From NCBI GenBank assembly GCA_021186555.1, contig JAJKFL010000013.1:17477243-17541242 (forward strand): 64,000 nt of DNA, in the 5' to 3' direction. Below the pieces are notes generated by a model. It worked only from the letters and a program-made list of their open reading frames with translations, did not search any database and was not told the DNA's origin. This stretch comes from Reticulitermes speratus. Lineage: Eukaryota; Arthropoda; Insecta; Blattodea; Rhinotermitidae. Made by a program: the position numbers and the translations under genes. The first letter of the stretch is position 1; every line of letters starts with the position of its first letter. Below are positions 11,501-26,500 of the stretch, piece after piece.

Positions 11501-14500
11501 TAATTTGTTTTATCTATGTTATGTTGGAAATTGTCCATTGAGGCGTACTTGATATATGCAGTGCTTTGAGAGTTAGTTCCACACCTGCCTAGTCATTATA
11601 GTGGCAGATTTTTATTCTTAAGATCAGTTGTGATGGTTGGGATGAGATATGGATCTTCTAAATAGTAGGATACTCAGCTGAACACGGGGATAGCAGGCTA
11701 GGGATAGCAGGCTGAACACTAGACCACTAGTGTTACCCAGTGTACTAGCATAGTATTCAAAAGGTTCTGGGTTCATTCCCAGCTGTAAAAACTAATAATA
11801 TGACAAGGTGAAACAAAATAAATTAAATTAAATTAAATTAAGATATCTGTCATCAGTATAGTGACTGTCACTTGAAGACTGGAGTAGGAACACAGCCAGC
11901 ACCTGAAATGTGCTTATGAGACTGATGTTGAGAGATGAAGGAGTTTCTTTCACCCATTTTCTGAGATTTTGAATGCACAATAGAATTTCTTTAATCCAGA
12001 CTCCTGATAGTTTTGGCACTTGAGGAAAGTAGTCGCGAGACTGGAAGTTCTGCCATCTGTAACTTACAGTGCGTGTACTGATTCCATGACTTTTTTATTA
12101 GGTTATCTGGATGTTATTGAGCCCATTGAGCTATTATAATGGCTTCAAAAGATTTAAAGATGAGTAAACAGGGTACTTCTGGCAAGAGGAAACACATAGC
12201 TTTAACAGTTCCTCAGAAGCTTGAAATAATTAGGAAGATCGAAAGTGGCAAAATCTGAAGAGAGGTTATGGCTTCATATTACTTTGGATTGTCAACTTTC
12301 TATGATACAAAGAAGTTGCAATCACTTATGGCATCGAGTGAAAGTGTGAAGGACCTTTTCAAGTAATGGGCATTGAAAGAGTATAAATTAGTGACGTTGT
12401 ACATGATGTCATGTAAGTGGTTTACAGCATTGTGTTTCGAAGGAAACCCCATGACTGGGCCTATGATCATAGGAAACACTAAGTCATTTTATGATGAAAT
12501 AAAAATAACTGACAGGTTGACATTCTGTGAGGGCAGTAACAAAAAATTACCTGTACTGCCTGACAGCCTGGAGTATTTTATGATCTGGCACCTGCTGGTC
12601 CCGTGGGTGTTGGATTAAAGGAATTATACTGTATGGACATCAGTAACACCAGTGCTTGTAAGCATGATGTCACATGTGTAGCATAGAAAGGCTTGAGAAC
12701 CATCCCCTTGACACCATAATTTTTTTTAGTTTGCAGTTCCACTTTATTGCATATTTGAGGGATAGCCAGGAGACCTGTCAGACACTGATATTGTTATGGT
12801 TTTACAGGAGATTGACATCAAGAAACAGGGTGTTGTGTCATCGTATGCCTTCTGCCAGTATTCAGATATAGCGAGTGTAGTGAAAGCCATGCGGACAATG
12901 GACGGGGAACATCTTGGCAGCAATCGCATCAAGCTTGGCTTTGGCAAATCCATGGCAACCAATTGTGTATGGGTAGATGGCATTGCAGGTATTTTAGTGC
13001 TTTATATTTGTTGGAATTTCGTACTTTTCAAACCTTTTTTTTAATATACTGATTTGCTGCAGGCTGAATGATGGGGCTTCAATATGTTAGTTGTTTATTT
13101 AAGATTACTGTCACTTATTTGTTATTGAATGATTGGATGACAGTATATGCAGTAATTAATTTGAAGAGGTTGTGAAGGAAGCAGTCATGACCTACTTTAA
13201 GGCACTATTATAACATTTACTTGGAGGGAGTGCAGAAAACCATGAATAGCCCCCGTTGCGATTATTGGTGTCCCAGCCAAGATTCAGACTGGCCACCCTT
13301 TTAATACAAGTCACAAGTGTTGCTGGTTGAGTCACCTTGCTCAGTACATGTGGCCCATGTTTTACACCGAACTTGTTTTATGCCTTTTTTTAGTTAACAT
13401 TGTTACACCGTTATTTTCGGTTTAATGTTTTTTGGCTGGCAGTGCCCTCCGTACCTATGCCATTATTTCTTATGGCATTATCATTTGATTTATGCCCACT
13501 TATTCAGGCACACAGTTAGGGCATACAACAATGGCTTGATGTATTCAGTTTCTGGCAGTGTGAAGTGCACTTAGCCTGTTCAGTAGTTTTCTGAAATGGC
13601 ACTTATAATTACATGTGTTTTGCTTCTGTCTCACTGTAAACCACTGTTATAAATAATTTCTCCTTGTGATGAATAGCTTCTTATGAGGTAACATGAAGAA
13701 TGAGACACCCGGACACTGGTTATACTGTGAGAAGAGAACTGAGAATTGACTGACATTTTTTGATCCTTCATTGTAATCAGTCCGTACATGTGCACTAGGC
13801 AGTTATGCTGCAAGGTTGAGTCAAGTCCGTTCACTATTCATAGAGGTGGTAGCCCCATTTTGTTCTGAGGTATGTACTGGGGTGTTGTATTGCTCTAATG
13901 CCTTAATTGAATAATGTTTGGGCAGGATGAAACTACATGTCTTTATATTGTGAGTTGGAGTAATACATTAAAGATTACACACAAGGAAAGAGATCTTTTG
14001 TTGTAGAAAAGCGTATGTGTAAAAATGTTTTCTCTTGCCATCAGCTGTTTAATGCTTTGTCCCCAACTTATTTCCATATGACAGGTGTTTTTGTTTTTGT
14101 TGTGGCTTGTTTGTGAAGCTTCATTTTTGGAGAGAGAAGTATCTGACTTTGAAGTATCTCCTGCGTAAAAATTGCGATATTGTGTACAGGTTCTAGTGTT
14201 TCATGTTGTACTGCTATTAATAAAGTGATGGTGGGGAGGCGTAGTTCAGTTTCTTAATATAGTGACCCTTTGTCCAATGTGGGGACTAGTGTTGGTGATC
14301 ATGGCATGATGGATAAAACTATGTTGAGGAATCTTCTTATGGGAAAAACAGCGTTATGTGAATGCAGATGCTTATGGACCCCCCTGTTTGTTGCTTAAAG
14401 TGCATGCATTTTTGGACAATAAACATCTCAGGAGTGCTCCAGGAACTGATACTGCCAGCTTCTTCAGTGGTTGAGTAAGTGCCTGCATTTATTTCGCTGC

Positions 14501-17500
14501 ACCTAAATTTCAGCATTTGGCACACTCACCCCACCCCTCCTCCTCCTCCTCCTCCTCCTCCAATATATTTAATTATCATAATTTATGTATAGTTAAAGCC
14601 ACACTGGGCAAAACCATATTGGACACGGGGTTGCAGTATTCATGACTTGTTTTGCTGATTGCATGCTTATTTGATGAACATGTCTTACAATCACACGTGT
14701 GTTTTATTTGTTTCAGATACGGTGTCAGAGAAGTACCTGAATCTTCAGTTTAGCCAGTTTGGCAACGTTACTCACGTTACTGTTGATCGTGAACGAGGGC
14801 ATGCTCTCATTTATTTTGAACAGGTAGATGTTTATTTCACCATTCAAGTTATATTATGTACATCTTTAGAATGTGAGACCTGTGGTCCATTGAATGTTCA
14901 TTGTATGAATTGGACTGTGAGATAAGAGAGTATTTAAAAGTTAAGGGCTTAAATTCACTGCCAAACTATAAACTTACACTTACACTTGGAACAGGGTGAG
15001 GGGTAGAAGGGATGATTTTGACTCTGGTCTTGCAGTCTGTACTTTCAGACTGCTTTGTGAAAATGATGTATGAAGAAGTGCATTGTATTGTAATTATTTT
15101 GAATATTACATAAGTCTTAGTACAGGGAAATTATTATATCTAACAGCTTATGTCACTGTGTCACTGATACTCTTTCACATGATGGCAAGCAGTGCAGCGC
15201 TTGCCGCTGTTCCAGTATACCATGCATCGGGGTCGACGTGTTTTAGTTAGCGTATTGTAGTTAATTTCAGATTTTTATTCATTACATTTAAAGAAGGTGC
15301 TGGGAATGTTCTCCTTTCGCTCACAGACACGCATTACGACTCACAAACACATTGTTGATTGTATGTCAAAGTTGTGTAAGTTACATGTGTTGATTGGAAG
15401 TGACTAGTGACAGTTCTGAGATAAAATAATTTTCCTATTTAATAAGGTCTCCATTTAATGTTTTTTTGACAGTGAGTGTAAATACCATACCAAAGAGGTT
15501 CTTAAATTGACGGAGTTTGACAAGAGGTAAGGGAGGACTTAAAAAATGAGTGGTGTACAAGGATTAACCTTGAACTGAGAAATACTAAGAGAGGATTTCA
15601 CATAGTTTCCTTGTCTGGAGCATGTTAGGAGTGAAACTTCATGTTAACATTTTGAATTTTATGGTTTCATAATATAATTTTCTCCCACATTTGAATTTAA
15701 TTATTTCAAAACAAATTTCTCTGCAGATCCCTTATGCTCAAGATGCTGTGCGTGAAATGAGGGGAGTGCTACTTCGTGGTCACAAACTACAGGTTGACTT
15801 TGCTTCTCGAGAGTGCCAAGAAGCATTTTATGAGCACTTAGAGAAGCAGGGACATGCTGTTGGTGGTGAGCGGCCGTGGGAACGTTATGATAGCAAGTAA
15901 GTTGGTTGTGTCATGTTACCAGTTGGGTTAGTGTTGAAGAGCATTAAGAAGTTTCTTTTGAGGTCTCCTGTGGAAGTATTTGAGACATTGATGCACATGC
16001 ACAGATGCATGCATCTACCTCTCCAGGTATGTTTACAAATAGTATATAGAATTGCAGTATGTACAGCACTTGTACACTTGAGTGCTAAGCTCTTGACTTC
16101 TGAGCAAGTTGGCCTGAAGCTGTAGTGCTTGTGACTTGTTTTCAGGAAGTGCAGAGTTTGACTCTCAGCTGGGTCATCAACTATCCTGACAGGGTTTTTT
16201 GTGGTTTATCTCAGTCACTCCTTACGGATGTCAGGCTAGTGTCTGATGTTAGGTCATGACCTCTTTCACTGTCTTACCAGTTTGTTTTTTTACTATCATT
16301 CTACCATTTGATGCTGCATACTCAGAGTAACTGAGAGCATGGTGACATAAACTACAAAACATAACAGACTTGTTTGTTTGAGCCTAAGATGATGGATTAG
16401 AAGAAAAGCGGTGTGTAAACGATGTGTGATGAGGAACTTCACAGTCTGTTTTCATAATACTGTTAAGATGATTAACCTTTTAAAGACCTGTGTTTGCAGG
16501 TAGGAAAATGACCCATTGAAATGCACTTTATATATTAGGAAACAAGGAAGTTCACAGCATTTAAAGATATGCTGCATAATCTCTGTTTTATTTTCCATAA
16601 AATGACTTATTATTTCATAATTTTATCTTTTTCTGTTCAAATAATACATTTTTCACAAGCCATGTGCTAAAATTTAAATACCCACTCTGGTTGACTAAAG
16701 GTTGAAGTGAAAAGGCTAAAATGAGTAGGATACACAGTATGTACAGAGGAAACAAATAATGCATACAAAACTTTGACTGTAAAATTAAAGGAATGAATCT
16801 GCTTGGATAACCTAGGTATGGATGTGAGCACAGTACAAAAATAGTGGACCTCAGGAGGTTGTGAAGATGTGAACTGAATTGAGTTGCTTTGTGGCTGGCT
16901 GTGTTGGTGGGCTTTTGCTATTATGCTGCTATCTTTGGCTTTCATAATGGAATTTATTGACCAGCTATGTAAAATCCTATGCTCAAAAAAGACCCTGTGC
17001 TTCGAGTTGGTTGTATAATTTGTTTTAGATCTACGGTGTAAATTTTACAACTACAAATTTGTTCTCTGCTAAACTTATGGACTTTCTGAGACCTAATACT
17101 CCAACAGTTGATTTTGTGACTGGTATAGATTGCATATACCTGATTTTTAAAATCTCGTCATCCGATTATTATTTACAGGTAAAATAAAAAGTTGTAAAAT
17201 GTTAGGCCCATACCATGTTTCCAAAGTCTGTATCAAGCTGTAGGTACTTTGTTGTGCATCGTCATGATCTTTGGAGTAAATGGAAGCCTGCTTAAGAAGT
17301 TAATATATTCCATCTTATCGGATGTATAGAGATGGACACAATGGAGAATCTGAACAAGAGACATCAAGAACAAAGTGGCAAATTATTGGGAACTTTTAAA
17401 AGTATTCCTACATTTCTGTGATTTTGATGGATGTTGAAATGTTACTTGAACTCTAGCTGATGCATATGCTGAATAATCAGTGTGAGCAACTTGGTTTCAG

Positions 17501-20500
17501 TTAAATTTTCTGCATTTCCCTAAACTTCTGCTTTATCTTCTGGGTAGAAGCACTGCAAACCAGATGGTTACAATCAGCATGCAGAAACAAGTTTTTTTTT
17601 TTTTTTTTTGTTCCATGTACAGCAGCCGGGAGGTTCAGGCTGGGAGGTTTGAGACAACAGTTGTTGTTCCGGGTGCACGATTCACGCGATACGAAACACC
17701 GCAACGTCCACGAGCTGCATCATACAGTCGTACTGCAAACTGCAGTACCAGCACTCCAGTAGCAGCTGCTGTTGGAACCACCATGGGACAGGGAAGGACA
17801 GCACCACGCACACAGCGGGCAGGACAGCGGTACGAATACTATGATACGGAGTACCCTGACAGGAGATACAGGTCAGACATTCTTGTACTCCTTTTTGTGC
17901 TCTGAAGTGTATGTGTACTATTAGATTAACACCTTACAGTTTATTGTTATCATCTGTATGGCTTGGCTAATTGATACATTTCATCAGTAGCTTAGAGAAG
18001 GTAGTTGTGAAAACAGAGTAAAAGAAATTAAACAGTAATGGAAATAAATAAAAAAATCCAAACAACAGCAGTAGTAGCACAGTGAACATTGCCTGTTTGT
18101 GAATGCTGTGCTGTTTGTAGCATGATGATAAAGAAACAGAAGGAAGGAAAAGTAAGTCTGAGATATGTAACCATCATAATGATGTAAATAGCACAGAACC
18201 AATTATGTGTGAGTTACTGAAACTGAAGTTCTTACAGCTAAGCCAAACAGAGACTGTGTGCTTGGTGTTTCAATTGTTGAATGTTAGTTCATTGTCTTTA
18301 ATTTGCTGTAATGAGAATGGGGGACTGCAGCTTAGAGTGTGGCCTGAATTTAAAAGATCTCTGTTGCAGAACAATTTCAGGGAGTGATTGTGTCTTGATT
18401 CAAAAGTTTGTCAGTGATGTCTTTTGCAAGGTGATTGCTGTTTGGGTACATGGTTATCGCTGCCAACACATGTGTGAACAGTGACTTGACAACTGGAGGG
18501 GTATATAGGGAAATGTGCTGGATGGGTAAAGCAGAATAGGCCAAGGGGGATGTGGAGGGGGTCAGTGTATGGGACCTCTTCCTGCAGCTTAAATACACTT
18601 ACTGCTAGTTTATATTTATGTTTGCTCATGTTTTGTTCTTAGTGCACTTAGCATAGAATGGTGGGTTTAACAGAGTGGCTTCAGTTTTGGTCCATGGAGG
18701 AAATCTCTTTCTGAGTTCAGTTATGTGTAGCATGTAAATGTGTATGAAGCTTTCATTATTGATTATTTTTAAGCCTTATTTTGGCACATCTTATGGGTGG
18801 ATGGTACTGTCTGTTACTACTGTGTTTTCTCTTATTTGACTTGCTCATGGCAGGGACCAGTGACAACCTATTGGTGATTGTGATGAACCTTGTTTCATGA
18901 CAGCAGGTAATTTCTTGATTAGTTAGCCTCCTAGGTACATCGTGGGCCAGGCTCCAGAAGTACTGCATAACTTAATTGACAGAGTGCACTCACGCATGCA
19001 TTTAGGCTGAGGTTAAAAATGTACTTGCCAGTGGTGTGAACTGTAAACTGAGTTTGTTTTGTTGATGGAGAAGTAGGCCCTTTTCTTTAATGTTTAATGG
19101 CTTTGTATGGGACAAAGGATTGTCATAGAATTTTAAATAAGAAATGTTGATAATCACAGTAGTGAAGATGTATATGAGGTGGAAGTTACATGAACTATAA
19201 ATTGTTTGGTGTTTGCAGGAATTATGATGAATTCAGCCAGGGCAGTGCAGCGAGCCATGATGACTCTTACGAACAGGAGCTGCGTGATTATGGTTATTGT
19301 CAGCGTGAGCGTGGGGATAGTAGTCCATCACCTGGGGCATGTGAAGGTGAGACATCATCTCTGCGGCGGAGTGTTGCCGTGGTGGCAGCACGGCCTGCTA
19401 AGAGCTGCAGTCCTGGGGACAAGATTCCCTGTGGTGAGGAGGACCCTGCTTATAAGCGCCATTCCCTGCAGAGTGTTGTCGTGAGCAGTGATGTCACTGC
19501 CCCTTCTCAGCTGCCTCCTCCACCGAGCTCTGCGCAGCATCCACTTGATATCCGCCACTTACAGAAGGAGAGGGTTCACATTCAGACCTGCTGGAACAGT
19601 TGGAGAGCTCTGGTGACGACGATGGTGGCATGGTGAGCTCAGCACCAAAGAAGCGGCTCAAGCTTGCAAGTGATGATTGTGGAGAACCCCCACCTTCTTT
19701 GCCATATGTGCAGTAGGACCAGGTGGAATGGACATGTGCTATGAAAATCATGGTGATGTAGGTACGCCATCCTTGGTTGTGACAACCCACAACCATAGGA
19801 AGAGTGTGTCAGAAGTGCGAAGGTTATCAGATGTTAGTGGTAAGCACTGTAGCCGAAGACTTAGTACAGACAGTACATCAAAACATAGTGGGGGTGGGAG
19901 GGATATATGTGAAACACCTGCAGATCGCCTAGTGTCAGTGCAGTCATATTCCCCGCATCCTGTATGCAAGCGCCGTAAAACAGGGAGTAGTACTAGTGAA
20001 AGTGAGGATCGTGTGAGTTGTCGCAGTAGTAAGCATTCTCATCACCATCATCATCATCAGCATGGAGAATCTGCTTCTGGCACATTGACTATCAGTGGGG
20101 GTGAGAGTGTGGATGGAAGTCGACCAGGTACCCCTTTGTGCGATGAAAGGCCAGAGAATCTGTTGCCACCCACGGAGCCTCGTCGATTACCCCGCGACCG
20201 GCTTGCCAGTGAGGGACCTTTATCACTTCCCCTACCCAGGTTTGCAGCACAGGTTCTCTCATCCACTACTCGTTTATCAGTTTCTATGTCCAGTATAACA
20301 CCACCTGCTAGCAAAGCTGCTTCAGTGTCATCACCTCCTGCTGTTATAACTTCTCCACGGCCTGTACCATCACATTCGCAACCAGTTGTACATCAGCCCT
20401 CTCCCAGTCCTGTCCCAGCACCACCTCCAGCATCACCCCCACCGAGACCTGAGTCACTCCTTTCATCATCGTCATCTGATTCTGAGCTGTCACCACCATC

Positions 20501-23500
20501 TCCCACACTTGAGGAGCGCATTCGCTCCTTGGATGAGAAGTATGAGAAATGGTCAGGTTCACGAGCACTGAGTGCAGCAGGGGGTGAAGCACTTGCAAAG
20601 TTGGATGCTGCAGTTGGTGAGCGTTTCAAATTCCGCCACAACTTACTTGACTTGGACTTTAATGAAATACCACCATCAGACATTGTGAAATCAGTACTTG
20701 CCAAGAGAAGCGTGTTTGATGAGGACTCAAAGCGGCTTGAAAACGTTAGTGACAAATATGAGCCCCGAGAATTTGTACCACATACACGCCCACTTGGTTT
20801 CTCAAGTGTGAGAACAACAACAGAGTGTACGAGGGACTTTCCGAGTGCAACACCAACTAGATCAGTGGCTTTAGTTAATGACGGTGCTGGTACTTCAGGC
20901 ACTTCTGGAATGAGCGGAAGAATGACGTCAGTTTCAAACGTTCCCAGCAGAACGGCAGGCACTCCACCATCACAGTCACCCTCTCATCTCCCTCCAAGGT
21001 CACCATTTTCATCAAGCACACCAAGCACATCTGGAGGACTGAGGTCACAGATGTCCCCTTGTCCAGTAGGTATTACCTCTATGCATGGCCCGTGTGGATC
21101 CAAATTACAGCAGCAACAGCCACAGCAACAGCAACAGCCTGTACCAAAGACTCCAAGTACTGGAGTGCCACCTGCTGCCAAGGGACTTCAGTATCCCTTC
21201 CCCAGCCACCCACCAGTTGTGCCAACCACCACAGTAGCTACTACTACAGCAACAACTGCTTCATCATTGGTGTCCGTATCAAGTGCGGGAGTGTTACCTA
21301 GCTCGTCAATAACTGTGTCGACTTCTGCCACAGGAACTGTACTTTCACCTGAGGTAACAAGGACTTGTGTAGCAAGGCCTGTTGGGCCACTGACAAATAC
21401 TACTACGTACTTGACAGAGGTGTCACGATCCTCGGTGCTGAGGCCATCTGTGACGGTCCTCACTACGGCTACAGGCACTAAACCTACCCCAGAAGTTGCA
21501 AGTAGGGTTCCTTTGAAACTTGTTTCTCCTGTATCCACCCCTTCTTCAACAACTGGCAGAGTTCCATCACCCGGTGTGTTACGATTACCAACATGTGTTA
21601 AGCCCTCCACCTCAACAGTAACATCTGTATCAATGAGTACTGCATTGGTTCCAGATACTATTAGGACATCCACTGTGTGTGTTAAGAGTTCCAGTGGTAC
21701 AGTGTCGTCATTGCCCGAAGTTACCAGGTCTCAGCCCCTGCCAACATACACATCAGCACGGGTTTTATCAACTGTTATTCCTTCTTCACAGTCAACACCA
21801 AAGGTCTCATCCACAATGGCTTCATCTATGCCAGCTAATATGAAAATTCCATGTATTACAAGCAAGTCAAGTTCAAATGCTTTGTCAGCTGTTGCATTAA
21901 CTGTAACGAGCTCATGCTCACAAGCATTACCACCAAAATCTTCAAAGCCAGTGGAGCAGTCAGGAAAGAGTCTCAAGGAACATAGTCCTGTTGCTGTTAG
22001 ATCAGATGCTCTTCAGTCTAGCAACATTCCATTGGTAAAGTCACCCAGTGAAATCCCCATTGTGTCATGTAGTCCAAGAGTTGTCATTGTCCCAGTTTCT
22101 GTCACCAGTACTTGTGCACCTACTGTGACAACAGTGGTTGCATCTAGCACTGCAACAACAACAGTATTAACCATGACCATGGCATCCACAGTTGCCACTT
22201 CTACAACTTTCACAACTTCAATGTCAACTCCTACAACGAATTCCTCCTCAGAGTCGACAAGATTGAACCTTAAGCCAAAATCCTGTCCTATATCAAAGAA
22301 AGAACAATCATTACAACCTCAGTCTCAACCCCCCTCTAAAGACAAACAGTGTGATACTGGCAAGCAGCCAGTTTGTTTGAAGAAAGAGTCCCTCCCAGCA
22401 TTTACATCAAGTGCATTGAGTTCTTCCAAGAAAGATAAAGATAGTGGCAAAGAGCAAGATACAAAGACTAGCTCAAGCAGTAGTCACAAGTCCAGGACTT
22501 CAGTTCATGTGGAAGAGAAGAGAGATAGGAAAGAGAGTGTTGTTGGATCAGTGTGTGCTAGAAGGGATAGTGAGAAAGATGGGGTACATAATGACAGACC
22601 CCGGGAACGGGCAGAAAGCACAGAAAAGGATAAAAGAAAAGATAGGGAGTCCATGGAGTGTGCAGAGAGAGACAAAAGGAAAGATAGTCATTCCATGGAT
22701 TCAGAAAAGGAGAGGAGGAAAGACAGTATTGATAGTGTGGAAAAGGAGAAACGAAAAGATGAGTGTATAGATAATCTGGATAGGAGAAAGGACGTGGAAT
22801 TTGGTGACAAAGATAGATGGAAAGATGGACATGTTGAGAATATTGACAAGGATAGGTGGAAGGATATAGAAGAAAACCAGGAAAAGGACCAACAGAAAGA
22901 GACTCACAATACAGATAAGGAGTTTGAGTCTGTGATTGACACTGAAAAACGAACGGAGTATACAGAGAAACACAAGGAGCGCCGAAAGGAACGTGGAAGC
23001 AGCAGTGGTTCACCAGCCAGTATAGGGTGTAAGCGACGCATGAGCTCTCAAGACAGCATGGACAGTGTACCTGATGATGCAAAGCGCCTCAAGTTAGAGC
23101 ATCGGAAGATTTCAGAGCGGCGTGACTCTAAGGACAGTGGACGTAGCAGCAGCAGCAGCAGTAAACGCAGTAGCAGTGAACGTCCACGAAGTCATGGAAG
23201 TGCCATTGCCACTGTCAATGCCAGTGCAAATTCTGACACCAAAAGTTTTGCTAAGCTCCTGGAAGATAAAATTCGAGAGGACAAACGTCAGCAGGGCAAG
23301 GATGATGCTGATCGCAAGAAGGAGGGTTGTGACAAGCACAAATCTAAAGACAAGCAGAAGAAAAAAAACAAGTCAGACAGGGACAGTCCCAAGGAAATGA
23401 GAGACTTTGGTATCAAACCTTCCAAGGACCCAACGCTTGACAAAGATTTATCTCCTAAATCTGGCAAAAAGAAGGATGACAGTGATCCTGAAGATAAGGA

Positions 23501-26500
23501 TGATGGGAAACACAAGCACACCAAACGAGAAACAAAGGAAAAGAGAAAACAGGTGAAGGAAGAGTTTGGAAGTAGTGAACTTCTCGATGAGAAAGGACGG
23601 GTAACAAAGAAGGATAAGGACAAGAGGAATATGAGTGAGCGGAGGAAAGAAGATTGCATAGGAAAGGATGATCAGAAGTTAACATCACAGAAAAAGGATG
23701 GTAAATCCCAGAAGAAGGAATTCAGTAATTCAGATTCTGACAGTGAAGATGGGAGTGGTGATGGACCCAAGAAACATTCCATATTTGATATTGTGGATGA
23801 TGGCCCAGCATACATCTCTATGTATGACAAGGTTAAAGCTCGGTCTACTAAAAACATGCAGAAACAGGAGGAGGAGCGACGTCAGGAAATGATGAGAGAG
23901 AAGTTTGATTTGCTTAAGAAAAAGCGAGCAAAGCGAGAAGAGAAGAAGCGATCCACTTCATGGGATGAAGACTCTGATTCAGATAATGATCATGGTGGCA
24001 AGTGTAAGCGTCATGTGAAACTAATGATTAGTAGTTCCTCTGAGGATGATGGACAATCACGGTGTGATGGTGATGAGCCCAAGTTGAATAAAAGTAAACC
24101 TGTGGTGCGAATCAAGAAAGAGGATATTTGTACTGGAAAGTCTGATTCAGATTCTGACCTGCTTGGAAGAGCTGGCAAAGAAGTGCGCAGATCTGGCGTT
24201 GCTGGTAAGCAGGATGGGAGCGAAGATGATGATAGTTCAGCCCGATCCAAACATCCAACAGTGCCTGGTAAAAAGGGAAACCGCACCAAACTTATTTCTG
24301 ATACATCTGAGGATGATACTGCAGTGGCCAGGTTTAAACCTAACGCACATAAGATGTTAGATGCATATTCAGCTGATAGTGATGTTGATCAGGGATTTGC
24401 TGACTTAGATGATAAAGTACCTACCTCTAAAAAACCTGCTACAAAAAATAATAGAGTTGGCAAGGGTGCATTGGACTCCTCCATTGATGAAAGTAACAAG
24501 AAACTGATCTCAGATCTAACTAAAACTAGTACAGACAAACAGCAGAGTGTGAAGAAAGGTGGAAACAAAAACAAACTGAATAAAAGTGTGCTGGATTCCT
24601 CTGATGATGAATATAGCAGGAAGTTTCTCAGTGATGTGGTCAAATCAGATGTTTATGTTGATGACAAGCAAGCCAGTTTAAAGAAATCATTTGTTAAAAA
24701 CAGAACACCCAAAGATTCATTGGATTCATCAGATGATGATAGTTCAAGAAAATTGTCTGATGTACTGAAAACAGATTCTTATGGAAATGATAAACAGTTA
24801 AATTTAAAGAAATCTTGTATTAAAAATAAGCCACAAAACACCATGGATTCATCAGATGATGAAAATATGAGAAAACTTCTGAGTGCTCCCAAGAGTGATA
24901 TTTTTGGTGAAGAAAAACAGGCCCTGTTTAGGAAGTCTGTTCTGAAGAACAAAACAGCCAAAAGTTTTCCAGATCTTACTACAGAGGAGACTACAAAGAA
25001 ATTCTTGTCTGATATTGAAAAGGCAGATATTTTTGGAGAAAACGTTCAAGTGGAAAAGTGTGTCACAGTACAGTCAAAAACTGCTATGGCTCTAAGCAAT
25101 TCTTCAGATTGTGAGGCTACTGCTGTGACACCTCCACCTCAACTTGACCAGAAACCATCGTTCCATGGGAATTCTGTCGATAAGGGAAGTGATATGCCTC
25201 GAAAGAAGTCTCACAAAAAGAAACAAAAACGCCAGAAGAATTTGCAGCCTAGTGAAGATGGTCTTGGGAAAGTGGTTTCTGTGGAATCTGACCTAGCTGT
25301 GGATAAACCTGAGGTCATTGATAGCAAGCCAAAAGTAGATGGTGAAAGGAAGAGGCATAAACGTGAACGACGCAAATCAACTCATGGTAAGGGCATAGAT
25401 GGTGAAGATAGTAAACAGACAAAAGCTCGTAAAAAGAAAGTTCCAAAGCCTGAGCTTGGTGTTCTGAAACCAGAGAGCAGTTTGAAACGTGATGAAAAGA
25501 TGGAGGATATCTTTGGACCGTTATCAGATGATTCAGAGAGTGGACATATGAAGACATCTATTACCCCCAGTAATGGAGGCAGTGGTCGCATATATGACAA
25601 ACTGCCAGGAAAGTGGCAGGTTTCCCTGGTGTATGGTTCAGATTCTGATTCAAATGCATCATTTCTTGGTCCACGTATGGAGTGTTTTACTCCAGCGGCA
25701 GCCATTATGTCACGCCCCATTGAAAAGGAGCGTAAGAGACGTGATAAAAGGAAACGAGATAAGAAAGCAAGCAGTGTGGAGTTTGTAGAGGCAGGTAGGG
25801 TGCTGGAAGCCAAGCTTCTCAGTTCTGGGGACTACTCTGATCAGGCATTGCCAAAGGCTCTTCTGTCATCATGTAAAATAGAGAAACATGAAGATGGTAC
25901 TCTAAAGGAAGAAACAGGAAATAATGATGTTGATGTTTTTAGGTTTACAGATGGTGATGAAAGCTTGGAAGCTGCTACAGCTCTGTTGCTTGAGAAAGCA
26001 AAGGAAAAGAGAAAGAAGCGTAAAAAGTCAAAAGAAGAGAAACAGAGCAGAAGGGAGCATCACCACCATCATCACCATGACAAGTCAAAGTCTTCACCTG
26101 AAAGGAAGTTAAGCATAACAAGTTCCCTGGAGGATAGCAAACCATCTCCCTTGTTGTCACCATCACTGTCCAGCTTGGAGATGCCAGTGAGTCCTCCTTT
26201 CAACAAACCTGCCCCAAATCTTACACCAGATGAACCACTGTCTGTTTCACCATCACCTCATGATTCGGTTGTTATTTCAGTTTCTACTACCACAAAGATT
26301 GGTGAAAAGAAAAAGCCAGAAAAATTTATACCAGGGTTTGGTAGTGCAATTGATGACATTATCCATGAAACTGCAGTTAAAAGTATATCAGAATTTGAGG
26401 TCCCCAAGCCCAAGGCAGAGCTTCTTGTGAAGGAAGAAACTGATGGCAAGGAAGAACAAGGACTGCCAAAGAATGATGATGGACTCGGTAATGAGGAAGA

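Larger units (their letters stand above)
11296..12807 (+). other. spen intron with SINE fragment and Tigger relic
   Basis: It contains a SINE-like fragment (about 11690-11842) and a pogo/Tigger transposase relic (12139-12620). Confidence 0.7.

Noticed and set aside
20393-23659. Long minus-strand ORFs of 120-190 codons opposite the giant spen exon
   Set aside because: They mirror Ser/Pro/Lys-rich codons of spen, carry no recognisable domains, and have no splice or promoter context.
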